This document shows, piece by piece, positions 1-7,591 of a DNA stretch of 38,262 bases (its first letter is position 1; each line of letters opens with the position of its first letter). Both the position numbers and the translations under genes were made by a program. The stretch spans positions 65,685 to 103,946 of the forward strand of contig JAOABK010000003.1 in assembly GCA_026418415.1 (NCBI GenBank), written 5' to 3'. The notes beneath the pieces were generated by a model. That model did not search any database. It saw nothing but the letters and a program-made list of their open reading frames with translations, and was not told where the DNA came from. Origin of the DNA: Pseudomonadota bacterium. Its GTDB lineage: Bacteria; CALINM01.

Positions 1-397
1 CATCTGCACCTACTTTATTGGCTATTTCATTTACCATATTTTCGTCGAGATGTATATTATACTTATCTAAAACATACTTAATAAAAAACCCCGCATCGCT
101 ACTTCCACCACCCATACCAGCACCTGTGGGTATAAATTTTTTTACCCTAATTTTTAGTTTAATATCACCTACCCAATTTTTAATAAGTTCATAGGCTTTA
201 TAAATTGTTGTTTTATTGGGTTGGCAATCAATAGGAGGATCGAAGATCTGTTCGAAGCCCTCGCTTGGTTCAATAATAAGTTCATCATATAAAGTTATAG
301 GGACATTAATCATTTCAAGTAAATGATAGCCATTGGGAAGTTTATCTACTATACGCAACATTAAGTTTAATTTTGCATTTGCATAGAGTCTTTCCAT
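1..397 (-). CDS. ispE: 4-diphosphocytidyl-2-C-methyl-D-erythritol kinase, N-terminal part (runs off the window)
   Basis: Only the first 132 codons are present; the gene continues past base 1. The family phosphorylates CDP-ME in the cytoplasmic MEP route to isoprenoids. Visible hallmarks are the N-terminal AKLNLMLRIV strand followed by NGYHLLEM (residues about 8-29), the GHMP-kinase ATP-binding loop PTGAGMGGGSSDAG at about residues 90-103, and a trailing VGAD, where the family continues with VPF. The ATG at 397-395 shares one base with the TGA stop of the upstream rlpA (TGATG), so translation is probably coupled. It is the last visible gene of the run that begins at gatC. Identity is firm from the two motifs; the C-terminal half cannot be judged. 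Confidence 0.93.
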   Translation of the reverse strand, partial: MERLYANAKLNLMLRIVDKLPNGYHLLEMINVPITLYDELIIEPSEGFEQIFDPPIDCQPNKTTIYKAYELIKNWVGDIKLKIRVKKFIPTGAGMGGGSSDAGFFIKYVLDKYNIHLDENMVNEIANKVGAD

Positions 398-1140
398 CAA
401 TCACCCACAACAAAGGACTGATTAAACCCTTCTTTTCTCATTTTTTCTTTAAATCTTTCTGCATCCTCTAAGTTTTTGAAATTTCCAACCCTAACTCTAT
501 AAAACAGTTCGTCTTTCTTTCTGAACTCAGTAATTTTTGTTTCAATGGACTTTCTCTGAAAATCAAGGGCAAGTTTAATAGCATTCTCTTTGATTTTAAA
601 AGATGCTATCTGCACACGATAAGCATCAACACTATAGCTTGCTGGCTTTTGAAAAGTTAATTGCTGTCCTTCATATATTGGAAATCCTAAAGCCTCTATC
701 TCTACTGGAGCTGTTCCTTCTTCTGCAAAGCCCAACTCCTTCGCTGATGCATAGGAAAGATCAATTATCCTACCTTCAACGAAGGGGCCTCTATCATTTA
801 ACCGAACAATACTCGTTTTCCCATTTTTAAGATTTCTTACCCTTACATATAATCCCAAAGGTAATGTTTTATGTGCTGCGGTATAATCATACATGTCGTA
901 TAACTCACCAGTAGAAGTAGGTAAACCATGAAAATCAGAGCCATACCATGAAGCGATCCCCCGCTCCCTGTATGTTATTGCATCTTCAGGTTTTATAGGT
1001 GTATAGACCTTACCAAATCTTTCATAGGGTTTCATATGTGCTGGTTCTTTTTCATAATAAGAATACCATCCAAATTCTGGATATGATTGAGTACAACCAT
1101 ATAGGAAAATCAAAATTGCTAAGATTTTTATCTTTTCCAT
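397..1140 (-). CDS. rlpA: RlpA-like septal lytic transglycosylase lipoprotein with SPOR domain
   Basis: 247 residues. A short lipoprotein signal ends in the lipobox LYGC (Cys16), so the protein should be anchored in the envelope. A double-psi beta-barrel follows at about residues 60-135 (GIASWYGSDFHG, TAAHKTLPLG, VRLNDRGPF). The Glu, His and Asp important in Pseudomonas RlpA appear to be conserved (in TSTGELYD, AAHKTLP and LNDRGPF). The C-terminal 75 residues (YRVQIASF ... YRVRVGNF) form a SPOR domain, which in this family binds denuded peptidoglycan at the division septum. By family it cleaves stripped glycan strands late in cell division. Its start lies 13 nt inside the 3' end of nfi. Confidence 0.92.
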   Translation of the reverse strand: MEKIKILAILIFLYGCTQSYPEFGWYSYYEKEPAHMKPYERFGKVYTPIKPEDAITYRERGIASWYGSDFHGLPTSTGELYDMYDYTAAHKTLPLGLYVRVRNLKNGKTSIVRLNDRGPFVEGRIIDLSYASAKELGFAEEGTAPVEIEALGFPIYEGQQLTFQKPASYSVDAYRVQIASFKIKENAIKLALDFQRKSIETKITEFRKKDELFYRVRVGNFKNLEDAERFKEKMRKEGFNQSFVVGD

Positions 1141-1778
1141 GCTTTCTTTACTTCTTCAGCAAAAGAATGTGCCACTCTTATAGGTTCTGGTTGTCTATAC
1201 TTTTCAGTTAATTCTATTATAATTTTTACTGAACTGTCTATATCAACCATATGTCCCGGTGAAATAAAAAGAGGTTTAACTCCCTTTTTGGTTCTCACAA
1301 CAGCACCTACTTTTAATGAATTATAATACAGATAACTAAATGCCCCTTTATAATCTTCTGGTTCCACAAATTCTCCAATGAGCTTTGATTTGGCACAGCC
1401 TATTGTTGGTTTATTAACTAAAACACCAAGATGGGATGCAAATCCGAAGTTTCTTGGATGCGCTATGCCCTGTCCATCAACAATTATCAGATCATAATTA
1501 GTCTTTATTTTATTTATTGCACTGATTGTATTATCTATCTCTCTAAAAGACAAAAAACCGGGTATATAGGGAAAGGAAATCTTTCCAATATTAAACTGTT
1601 TCTCAACAACAATTTTATCTAATTTATTGTAAATTATTGCAACAGATATAATCCTATCTTCTCCCTTTAAATAGCTGGAATCTACAGCAAGTACAAGCTT
1701 ATAATCTTTTTCGAAGGGCGATAAAACAATCCTTTCCTTCAAAGCATTTTGTAAATTAACTAAATCCTTTAACTCCAT
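1128..1778 (-). CDS. nfi: Endonuclease V (deoxyinosine 3' endonuclease)
   Basis: 216 residues, normal length for the family. It cuts the second phosphodiester bond 3' of deoxyinosine, starting repair of deaminated adenine. The three metal-binding acids are visible: Asp33 in VLAVDSSY, Glu80 in FLSFRE and Asp101 in LIIVDGQG. The PYIP wedge motif is at 70-73, and the conserved GIAHPRNFG-ASHLG block with the downstream Lys130 follows. The ATG at 1778 lies 10 nt inside the end of amrS, and the gene overlaps rlpA by 13 nt, so all three are read as one message. A DNA-deamination repair enzyme would suit a warm habitat, but that is inference. Confidence 0.95.
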   Translation of the reverse strand: MELKDLVNLQNALKERIVLSPFEKDYKLVLAVDSSYLKGEDRIISVAIIYNKLDKIVVEKQFNIGKISFPYIPGFLSFREIDNTISAINKIKTNYDLIIVDGQGIAHPRNFGFASHLGVLVNKPTIGCAKSKLIGEFVEPEDYKGAFSYLYYNSLKVGAVVRTKKGVKPLFISPGHMVDIDSSVKIIIELTEKYRQPEPIRVAHSFAEEVKKAWKR

Positions 1779-2782
1779 ATGCCGGGTATTTTTTCATTGC
1801 AAAAAGAACAACTACCATCTTTTATAAGATTTTTTGTGATTCTAAAACCAATCCTTTCTATAAGCTTTTTACTGCATTTTGGACAGAAAGTTGATTCTCC
1901 TTCTGTATCTAAAACATTTCCTGTGTAAACAAACTTAAGCCCCTCTTCTTTGCCAATCTCCCAGGCATTTTTTAGTTTTGATACAGGAGTTCTGGGAACA
2001 TCCGTTAGTTTATATGTAGGATAGAATGCAGTTACATGCCAAGGAACATAATCACCCAATTCATATTTTATAAATTTTGCTATGTCTCTTAATTCATCTT
2101 CACTATCATTATATCCCGGTATTACAAGAGTTGTAACTTCAATCCATATATTTAGTTTTCTATAAAGTTTTAATGTATCAAGTACCCCTTGAAGCTTTGC
2201 GCCACAAACTTTCCTATAAAAATCATCTGTAAAGGCTTTTAAATCAACATTTCCTGCATCTAAATAGGGAGCTATGTCCTTTAATGCCTGTTCACCAGTA
2301 TAACCATTGGTAACAAAAACGTTTTTTAACCCCTGTTTTTTAGCTAATACTGAAATATCATAGGCATATTCAAAATATATAGTAGGTTCTGTATAAGTAT
2401 AAGATATGCTTTTACACCTGTGATATAATGCATCTTTTACAACCTCTTCTGCTGGATAGACCTCTCCAAGTATTATATCCTCATCTCTTGGAAGTTGTGA
2501 AATCTCATAATTCTGACAGTGGGAACATCTAAAATTGCAACCAACTGTCGCAATTGAATAGGAAGTTGTTGCTGGAAGAAAATGAAAAAGGGGTTTTTTT
2601 TCGATAGGATCTACATTTTTTGCAATACATCTTTCATAGGTCTGTGCATAAAGTATCCCTCCTACATTTTTTCTGACTGCACAAAGACCTGTTTTTCCTT
2701 CCTTTATTACACAATTATGTCTACAAAGAAAACACCTAACCCTTCTTTCATCTAATTTTTCATAATATCTTGCTTCCTTCAT
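1769..2782 (-). CDS. amrS: AmmeMemoRadiSam-type radical SAM enzyme AmrS
   Basis: 337 residues. An N-terminal Cys-rich segment (CFLCRHNC, then TGLC at about residues 17-34) precedes the radical SAM triad in GCNFRCSHCQNYEIS, with Cys82, Cys86 and Cys89 in CX3CX2C spacing to hold a 4Fe-4S cluster. The C-terminal CPKCSKKL ... CSFCNEKIPGIWS is a zinc-ribbon-like tail usual in this family. AmrS is defined by conserved association with Memo and AMMECR1 proteins; its chemistry is not well settled. Neither partner lies within this window. A GGAG sits about 9 nt before the ATG at 2782. It follows the permease gene after 4 nt and overlaps nfi by 10 nt. Confidence 0.93.
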   Translation of the reverse strand: MKEARYYEKLDERRVRCFLCRHNCVIKEGKTGLCAVRKNVGGILYAQTYERCIAKNVDPIEKKPLFHFLPATTSYSIATVGCNFRCSHCQNYEISQLPRDEDIILGEVYPAEEVVKDALYHRCKSISYTYTEPTIYFEYAYDISVLAKKQGLKNVFVTNGYTGEQALKDIAPYLDAGNVDLKAFTDDFYRKVCGAKLQGVLDTLKLYRKLNIWIEVTTLVIPGYNDSEDELRDIAKFIKYELGDYVPWHVTAFYPTYKLTDVPRTPVSKLKNAWEIGKEEGLKFVYTGNVLDTEGESTFCPKCSKKLIERIGFRITKNLIKDGSCSFCNEKIPGIWS

Positions 2783-2786
2783 TTTA

Positions 2787-3854
2787 TTACTCCATCAAAC
2801 CTTTTTCGTACTGCTGTCTATAGTTTTGATAGAACATACAGCTACCGATAAAAACTGAGATTATTATTGGTCCAAGAAATATTCCGATTAATCCGAATGC
2901 CTTGATTCCACCAAAGAGGCTGAAAAAAGTTAGCAAAAGATGGAGTGAAAGATACTGATGTAAGAAAATGGGTCTAACGAAATTATCAACAAGGCTTATG
3001 AAAAATACACCAACAAGTATTACAAGTATACCCTTTAAAACAAAACCAGTTATTATCAAATAAATCGCAAGTGGAACCCATACAAGTGCACTACCAACAA
3101 CTGGTACTAAAGATGCTATGGAAACCATTAGTCCCAAGAGCAAAGATGACTTTATGCCAATAAAAAAGAAAGAAATAAAGGCAATCAATCCCTGAATAAA
3201 TGCTGTAAGTAAAACTCCAATGAAGGTCGCATAAACAACTTTCTTTAGATTATCAAAATAATAGTCTATTTCTGTTTTGGACAGAGGTATTAGATTTTTT
3301 AATAGATTTCCAAAAGTTTTCCCATCTCTTAACAAAAAGAATGTCGTAAAAAGGGTGATAAAAAAATTAACAAAACCTGAGGGTAAATCGAGAAGGATTT
3401 TTTCTGCTTTTGTAATTACTAAAATTCCTATATCTTTTAGTTTATTTGTAAATGTCAATTTTAATTCATCTATGCTGATGTGAAGAGAAGCCTCAAGGCG
3501 TGTTAAAAAATCAATAATTATTGGATGTTCGGATAATTTTGTTACGTCTATATTCGTCTCTGTTGTTATTTTCTTTGCAAAATCAATAATTTCAGATATT
3601 AGAAGAGTCATTATAAAAATACTCGGTATGATTACTATTAAAACGATTATTATCATTGTTATTGTTGCTGAAAGAGTTTCTCTATGCTTAGTTAGTGTGA
3701 GAAGTTTTTTGTAAATGGGAGAAAAAATAACAGTTAATATTCCAGCCCAGAGGATTGGGAAAATAAAAGGCTTCATTAAAAGGTAGATAAGATAAAATAA
3801 AACTAAATATAATCCCCATAACAAAATTGAACCAATCGGTTTAGTTTGTGTCAT
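2787..3854 (-). CDS. AI-2E family transporter / PerM-like permease
   Basis: About 355 residues from the chosen ATG. The layout is typical of the AI-2E exporter/PerM family: an N-terminal pair of hydrophobic segments (LLWGLYLVLFYLIYLL, then PFIFPILWAGILTVIF), a third long segment near residue 60, a central soluble stretch, and about four or five closely packed C-terminal helices ending in a GIFLGPIIISVFIG block typical of the family. Substrates differ between members (autoinducer-2, small ions, unknown), so none is assigned. A longer reading from a TTG at 3887 would overlap the upstream gene by 32 nt. The ATG at 3854 starts one base after that gene's stop and has an AGGG upstream (12 nt away, rather far), so I prefer it. 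Confidence 0.88.
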   Translation of the reverse strand: MTQTKPIGSILLWGLYLVLFYLIYLLMKPFIFPILWAGILTVIFSPIYKKLLTLTKHRETLSATITMIIIVLIVIIPSIFIMTLLISEIIDFAKKITTETNIDVTKLSEHPIIIDFLTRLEASLHISIDELKLTFTNKLKDIGILVITKAEKILLDLPSGFVNFFITLFTTFFLLRDGKTFGNLLKNLIPLSKTEIDYYFDNLKKVVYATFIGVLLTAFIQGLIAFISFFFIGIKSSLLLGLMVSIASLVPVVGSALVWVPLAIYLIITGFVLKGILVILVGVFFISLVDNFVRPIFLHQYLSLHLLLTFFSLFGGIKAFGLIGIFLGPIIISVFIGSCMFYQNYRQQYEKGLME

Positions 3855-3855
3855 A

Positions 3856-4926
3856 CTAAATTTTATCCCTATCTTTAAAAAGTTCAAAATTTATATTTTT
3901 TAGAACTGGATTGAAGGACTTAATAGTATTTGTTTCTTTACTCTCACTAACAACTTCATCCTCATATTCACCATTAATAGTACCCTTGTATAGCTGTCTA
4001 TCAAAGGATTTTACAACCCCAGTCCAATCCCCATTTTGTGTATCCTTTTCTAAAGCTGAGATAAAGCCATTTATTTTAGCATCTAAGTTATCGAGAAAAT
4101 GAATTATTAAGGCTTCTAATGTTTTTGGTCTTTTTGGAGATCCATATTCGTATTCGCCATGATGACTTATCAATATATGTCTTAATAAGTTAAGGGTTTT
4201 TTGAGGGAAATTTTCTATTAAAAATGATTTTCTAATAATTAACTCATCGGCAAGTATTATATGTCCTAATAGCTTTCCATCAGTTGTATAGCTTGTTATA
4301 TAAGAGAAATTTAGTTCATAAATTTTACCTATATCATGTAGAGCAGAAGCAATAACCAAAAGGTCTCTATTAATATTATATTCATAAAAATTACAAATAT
4401 ATTTTGCAAGCTTAACAATATTTAAGGAGTGCTCTAATAAACCACCTTTATAGGCATGGTGAAGGCTTTTTGCAGCAGGATAGTTTCTAAATTTTTCCTG
4501 TATTTCTTGGTCTTCAATAAAAATTTTAGAAAACAACTTTTTGAGATAGGGATCTTTTATTATACTGCACTCATCAAGAAAGGCCTGCCATAACTTTTCA
4601 ATGTCTTTTCCAGAATCGGGGATAAAATGTTCTAAATTAATCTCTTTTTCTTGAGCTTTTCTAATATCAGATATGATTATCTGAAAGGTCCCTTGATAGG
4701 ACTGAATAATGCCTTTTATAAAAACAAAATCATCTCTTTCAAAAAGATTGTTAAAATGTTCGACCCTATCCCATATTTTACCATCAAGTATCCCACTTTT
4801 ATCAGATAATTTCAGAGAAAGAAAACTTTTTCCAGTTTTTCCAGTACCTAAACTTTTTTCTGCTACAAAAAAAACATTTTCCACATGATCATTTTCTTTT
4901 AATTCATTTATAAATTTGCGACTCAT
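3856..4926 (-). CDS. OB-fold / HD-domain protein, YhaM-like 3'-5' exoribonuclease
   Basis: 356 residues. The first 95 or so form an OB-fold nucleic-acid-binding region (FLSLKLSDKSGILDGKIWD, then YQGTFQIIISDIRK). A linker follows, then an HD phosphohydrolase domain with His166 in LLEHSLNI, the His197-Asp198 pair in ALHDIGK, His255-His256 in ISHHGEYEYGSPKRP and Asp279 in HFLDNLDAK. This OB plus HD order, and the GSPKRPKT-EA motif after the histidines, match YhaM/CBF1 proteins, which degrade RNA or DNA 3' to 5'. The C-terminal extension of about 35 residues is unassigned. A GTG three codons earlier (4935) is possible; the ATG at 4926 has a GGGTG about 6 nt upstream and is preferred. Confidence 0.88.
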   Translation of the reverse strand: MSRKFINELKENDHVENVFFVAEKSLGTGKTGKSFLSLKLSDKSGILDGKIWDRVEHFNNLFERDDFVFIKGIIQSYQGTFQIIISDIRKAQEKEINLEHFIPDSGKDIEKLWQAFLDECSIIKDPYLKKLFSKIFIEDQEIQEKFRNYPAAKSLHHAYKGGLLEHSLNIVKLAKYICNFYEYNINRDLLVIASALHDIGKIYELNFSYITSYTTDGKLLGHIILADELIIRKSFLIENFPQKTLNLLRHILISHHGEYEYGSPKRPKTLEALIIHFLDNLDAKINGFISALEKDTQNGDWTGVVKSFDRQLYKGTINGEYEDEVVSESKETNTIKSFNPVLKNINFELFKDRDKI

Positions 4927-4941
4927 TTTATTCACCCAATT

Positions 4942-6480
4942 TTATATAATTTTTTCGACTATCTTAAGCCCATCAACAGCTGATGTTACAATACCACCCG
5001 CATAACCTGCCCCTTCCCCACAGGGATAAAGATTTTTTGTATTAACTGACATACCATCTTCCCCTCTTTTAATTCTTATAGGTGTTGATGTTCTTGTTTC
5101 AGATGCCAAAAGAAGAACATCTTCTGATATTATTCCCTTCATTTTTCTATCAAAATCAATTATAGCTTTTTTAAAAAAGTCTTTCCATTCTTTGAAAATC
5201 TCCCAGATAGGAAAAGGTTTAACACCAAAGGGGTAAGAAGCTTTTCTAAGAGAAGTAGAAACTCTCTCTTCAATAAAGTCCTTTGTAGTAACTGCAGGTG
5301 CAGTATAATCTCTTCCTCCTGCCACAAAAGAATCCAACTCAACCTTTTTTTGCAACTCTAATCCACCAAAAATACTTTTGCCCCATATTTCTGGATTTAA
5401 AGATATTACCACCGCTGAATTACCAAAAAAACCACTACGTTTATAATAACTCATTCCATTTAAAACAAGAAATCCTTTTTTAGAACAGGCAGGGACAATG
5501 ATACCCCCCGGACACATACAAAAGGTATAAACAGAAAGACCTTTATCTTTAAAATGACAATTTAAGAAAAATTCCGCAGGAGGAAGAGATTTAGATACTT
5601 TTCCATACTGAATTTCATCAATTTTCTTTTGAGGTAGTTCCATTCTAAATCCCATTGCAAAACCCTTAGGCTCCATAAAGACACCTTGTTCGTACAAGAT
5701 CTCATAAGTATCTCTTGCACTATAACCAGTTGCAAGAATCACACTATCACAGAAAATCTCTCTTGTTGAAGTAATGATTCCCCTAACATTTCTATCTTTG
5801 TCTAAAATAAGTTTTTCAAACCTTTCATTGAAATATATTTCCACCCCTAAGCTTAATAGCTTATTTCTTAAATTTTTTATTACAACTCTTAACTTATCAG
5901 TTCCAATATGGGGATTCGATAAATATCTTATCTCTTCAGGAGCACCTGCTTTAATAAATTCATCAAACACAAAAGAATGATAAGGGCTTTTTGTTCTTGT
6001 AGTTAATTTTCCATCTGAGAAAGTACCCGCACCACCTTCACCAAATTGAATATTCGATTCTTCGTTTAGTGTCCTGGTTGTAAAAAAGGTTTTTACATCC
6101 CTAATTCTTTCCTCTATTTTACTACCCCTTTCTATAATTATACATTTAGCACCATTCATTGCCAATCTTAGACAAGCAAAAATCCCACAAGGGCCCATAC
6201 CTACAATAACTACCTTTTTATTTTGTAGTCCCTTTATTATCAGTGAAGGCACTTTTTCGGGGATAACTCTTTTAACACCTCTCTTCAAAGTTTTAGTACA
6301 TTCAAAATTCACCCTATAAAACCATTTTATGTCCTTCTTTTTTCTGGCATCTAAGGATTTCTTTTCGATGCTTACATTTTTAATAGTGCTTGAAGGGATA
6401 TTTAATTTTTTTGCAATAACATTGACAATCTCTTTTGAATCAGTCAAATTTTTATTGTGAAAAAAATCTATGCTATACAT
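4942..6480 (-). CDS. FAD-dependent dehydrogenase of the COG2509 type
   Basis: 512 residues. A small N-terminal domain (about 1-85) precedes a dinucleotide-binding fold, with VVIVGMGPCGIFA giving GxGPxG at Gly94-Gly99 and the FAD ribose-binding acid in IIIERG. The stretch RTLNEESNIQFGEGGAGTFSDGKLTTR is diagnostic of this group of uncharacterised FAD-dependent dehydrogenases related to HI0933/GidA-like flavoproteins. The C-terminal NLYPCGEGAGYAGGIVTSAVDG closes the FAD site. The electron donor and acceptor are unknown. The ATG at 6480 is 8 nt inside the end of the receiver-kinase gene. Family assignment is strong, physiological role open. Confidence 0.88.
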   Translation of the reverse strand: MYSIDFFHNKNLTDSKEIVNVIAKKLNIPSSTIKNVSIEKKSLDARKKKDIKWFYRVNFECTKTLKRGVKRVIPEKVPSLIIKGLQNKKVVIVGMGPCGIFACLRLAMNGAKCIIIERGSKIEERIRDVKTFFTTRTLNEESNIQFGEGGAGTFSDGKLTTRTKSPYHSFVFDEFIKAGAPEEIRYLSNPHIGTDKLRVVIKNLRNKLLSLGVEIYFNERFEKLILDKDRNVRGIITSTREIFCDSVILATGYSARDTYEILYEQGVFMEPKGFAMGFRMELPQKKIDEIQYGKVSKSLPPAEFFLNCHFKDKGLSVYTFCMCPGGIIVPACSKKGFLVLNGMSYYKRSGFFGNSAVVISLNPEIWGKSIFGGLELQKKVELDSFVAGGRDYTAPAVTTKDFIEERVSTSLRKASYPFGVKPFPIWEIFKEWKDFFKKAIIDFDRKMKGIISEDVLLLASETRTSTPIRIKRGEDGMSVNTKNLYPCGEGAGYAGGIVTSAVDGLKIVEKII

Positions 6481-7585
6481 TTGGACTTCGCATTGGTAGC
6501 TGAATATGATAGATTATTCCTTTTTCAATATCCTCAATCTGAATCTTTCCCCCCATATCCTTCAGTGCAAGAATTGCTTTAGTCATTTCAAAACCTTCTA
6601 CTTCATTTTGAGAGGGATCAAAAAAATGCAACTTATTCTCACAAAAGGGGACAATCCCATCCAACTTTATTTCAATAATATATTCCTGCTGATGAAGATA
6701 CACTGAAATTAACAGTTGCCCCTTATTTTCGAAACACTCAACTGATTTACCAATGAGGTTTTCAAAAAAGGTTAAAAAATTCATTCTATAACCAAAATAG
6801 AGGGGTAAATTTTTCTGAAAATTTAATTTGATATAAACATCTTTTTCCTTCAATCTTGGCTTTAAGTCCTCCAACGCTTTTTTAATTACATTTTTTAGTG
6901 AAAAATTTTCTTCAAATATTGTTATTTCTGGTCTTCTTAGTATATCAAGAGCTGATCTTATTTCTTCTGCCTTTTTTCTAATTGTGTCAAAAAACCTCTG
7001 TTTATCTGCATCTTCAATATAGCCCTTTTCTAATAACTCAGTATAGTTAAGAATTGTTTGTAGAGAATTTTTAATACCATGTGACAATTTAGAAAGTATC
7101 ATCTTATAGCTAATTGCTTTTTCAGTGAATATTATATCCTGCAGTTCTTTGGGGTATGATGTAATTTGATTAACATTAATCTTTCTAAAGTTGTTCTCCA
7201 CCGATTGATGAAGCAAAAATCTTTTAATCCTAATCAATCTATTCAAAGTTTCAATAATATTATCAATACTAAAGGGTTTTTTTACAGTTTCAATAACATT
7301 TTCCGGCATCTTTTCTGGAAGAAAATCTGTATCAGAAGCTGTAAAAAAAACGACTGGAGCTTGAATGTTTGCTTCTAAAAGTATTTTTGCTATTGATATT
7401 CCATCTACATGGGGTAAAAAATAATCTAAAAGAATTACATCAACATCAAATCCTTTCTCAATCAGCCTTTTAACCTCATCAGCACTATAGCAGGCAATTA
7501 TTTCAAACTGATTGTTTTCTAAAGCTAATTTTAATAGATTAACTATCTCGAAATCGTCATCAATTATTAATACTTTCTTTTTCAA
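6473..7585 (-). CDS. Receiver-histidine kinase hybrid (REC-HisKA) with eroded ATPase domain
   Basis: 370 residues, soluble, no membrane segment. Residues 1-120 are a complete response-regulator receiver: acidic pocket at Asp9-Asp11, phospho-acceptor Asp54 in LLDYFLP, Thr82 in FFTASD and Lys103 in VKKPF. A dimerisation/phosphotransfer segment carries a candidate His169 in LSHGIKNSLQ. The C-terminal 130 residues align in order with a HATPase domain, but the N-box reads ENLIGKSVECF (second Asn replaced), no DxGxG is present, and the G2 loop is only GFEMTKAIL. ATP binding is therefore doubtful; a phosphotransfer or pseudokinase role is possible. The start must be the TTG at 7585 because the receiver begins at once; there is no clear ribosome-binding site and the MCP-like stop is 6 nt upstream, suggesting coupling. 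Confidence 0.85.
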   Translation of the reverse strand: MKKKVLIIDDDFEIVNLLKLALENNQFEIIACYSADEVKRLIEKGFDVDVILLDYFLPHVDGISIAKILLEANIQAPVVFFTASDTDFLPEKMPENVIETVKKPFSIDNIIETLNRLIRIKRFLLHQSVENNFRKINVNQITSYPKELQDIIFTEKAISYKMILSKLSHGIKNSLQTILNYTELLEKGYIEDADKQRFFDTIRKKAEEIRSALDILRRPEITIFEENFSLKNVIKKALEDLKPRLKEKDVYIKLNFQKNLPLYFGYRMNFLTFFENLIGKSVECFENKGQLLISVYLHQQEYIIEIKLDGIVPFCENKLHFFDPSQNEVEGFEMTKAILALKDMGGKIQIEDIEKGIIYHIQLPMRSPNV

Positions 7586-7591
7586 GGCACA

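Noticed and set aside
3855-3887. Longer start (TTG at 3887) for the AI-2E-family gene
   Set aside because: It would overlap the preceding gene by 32 nt; the ATG one base after that gene's stop fits better.
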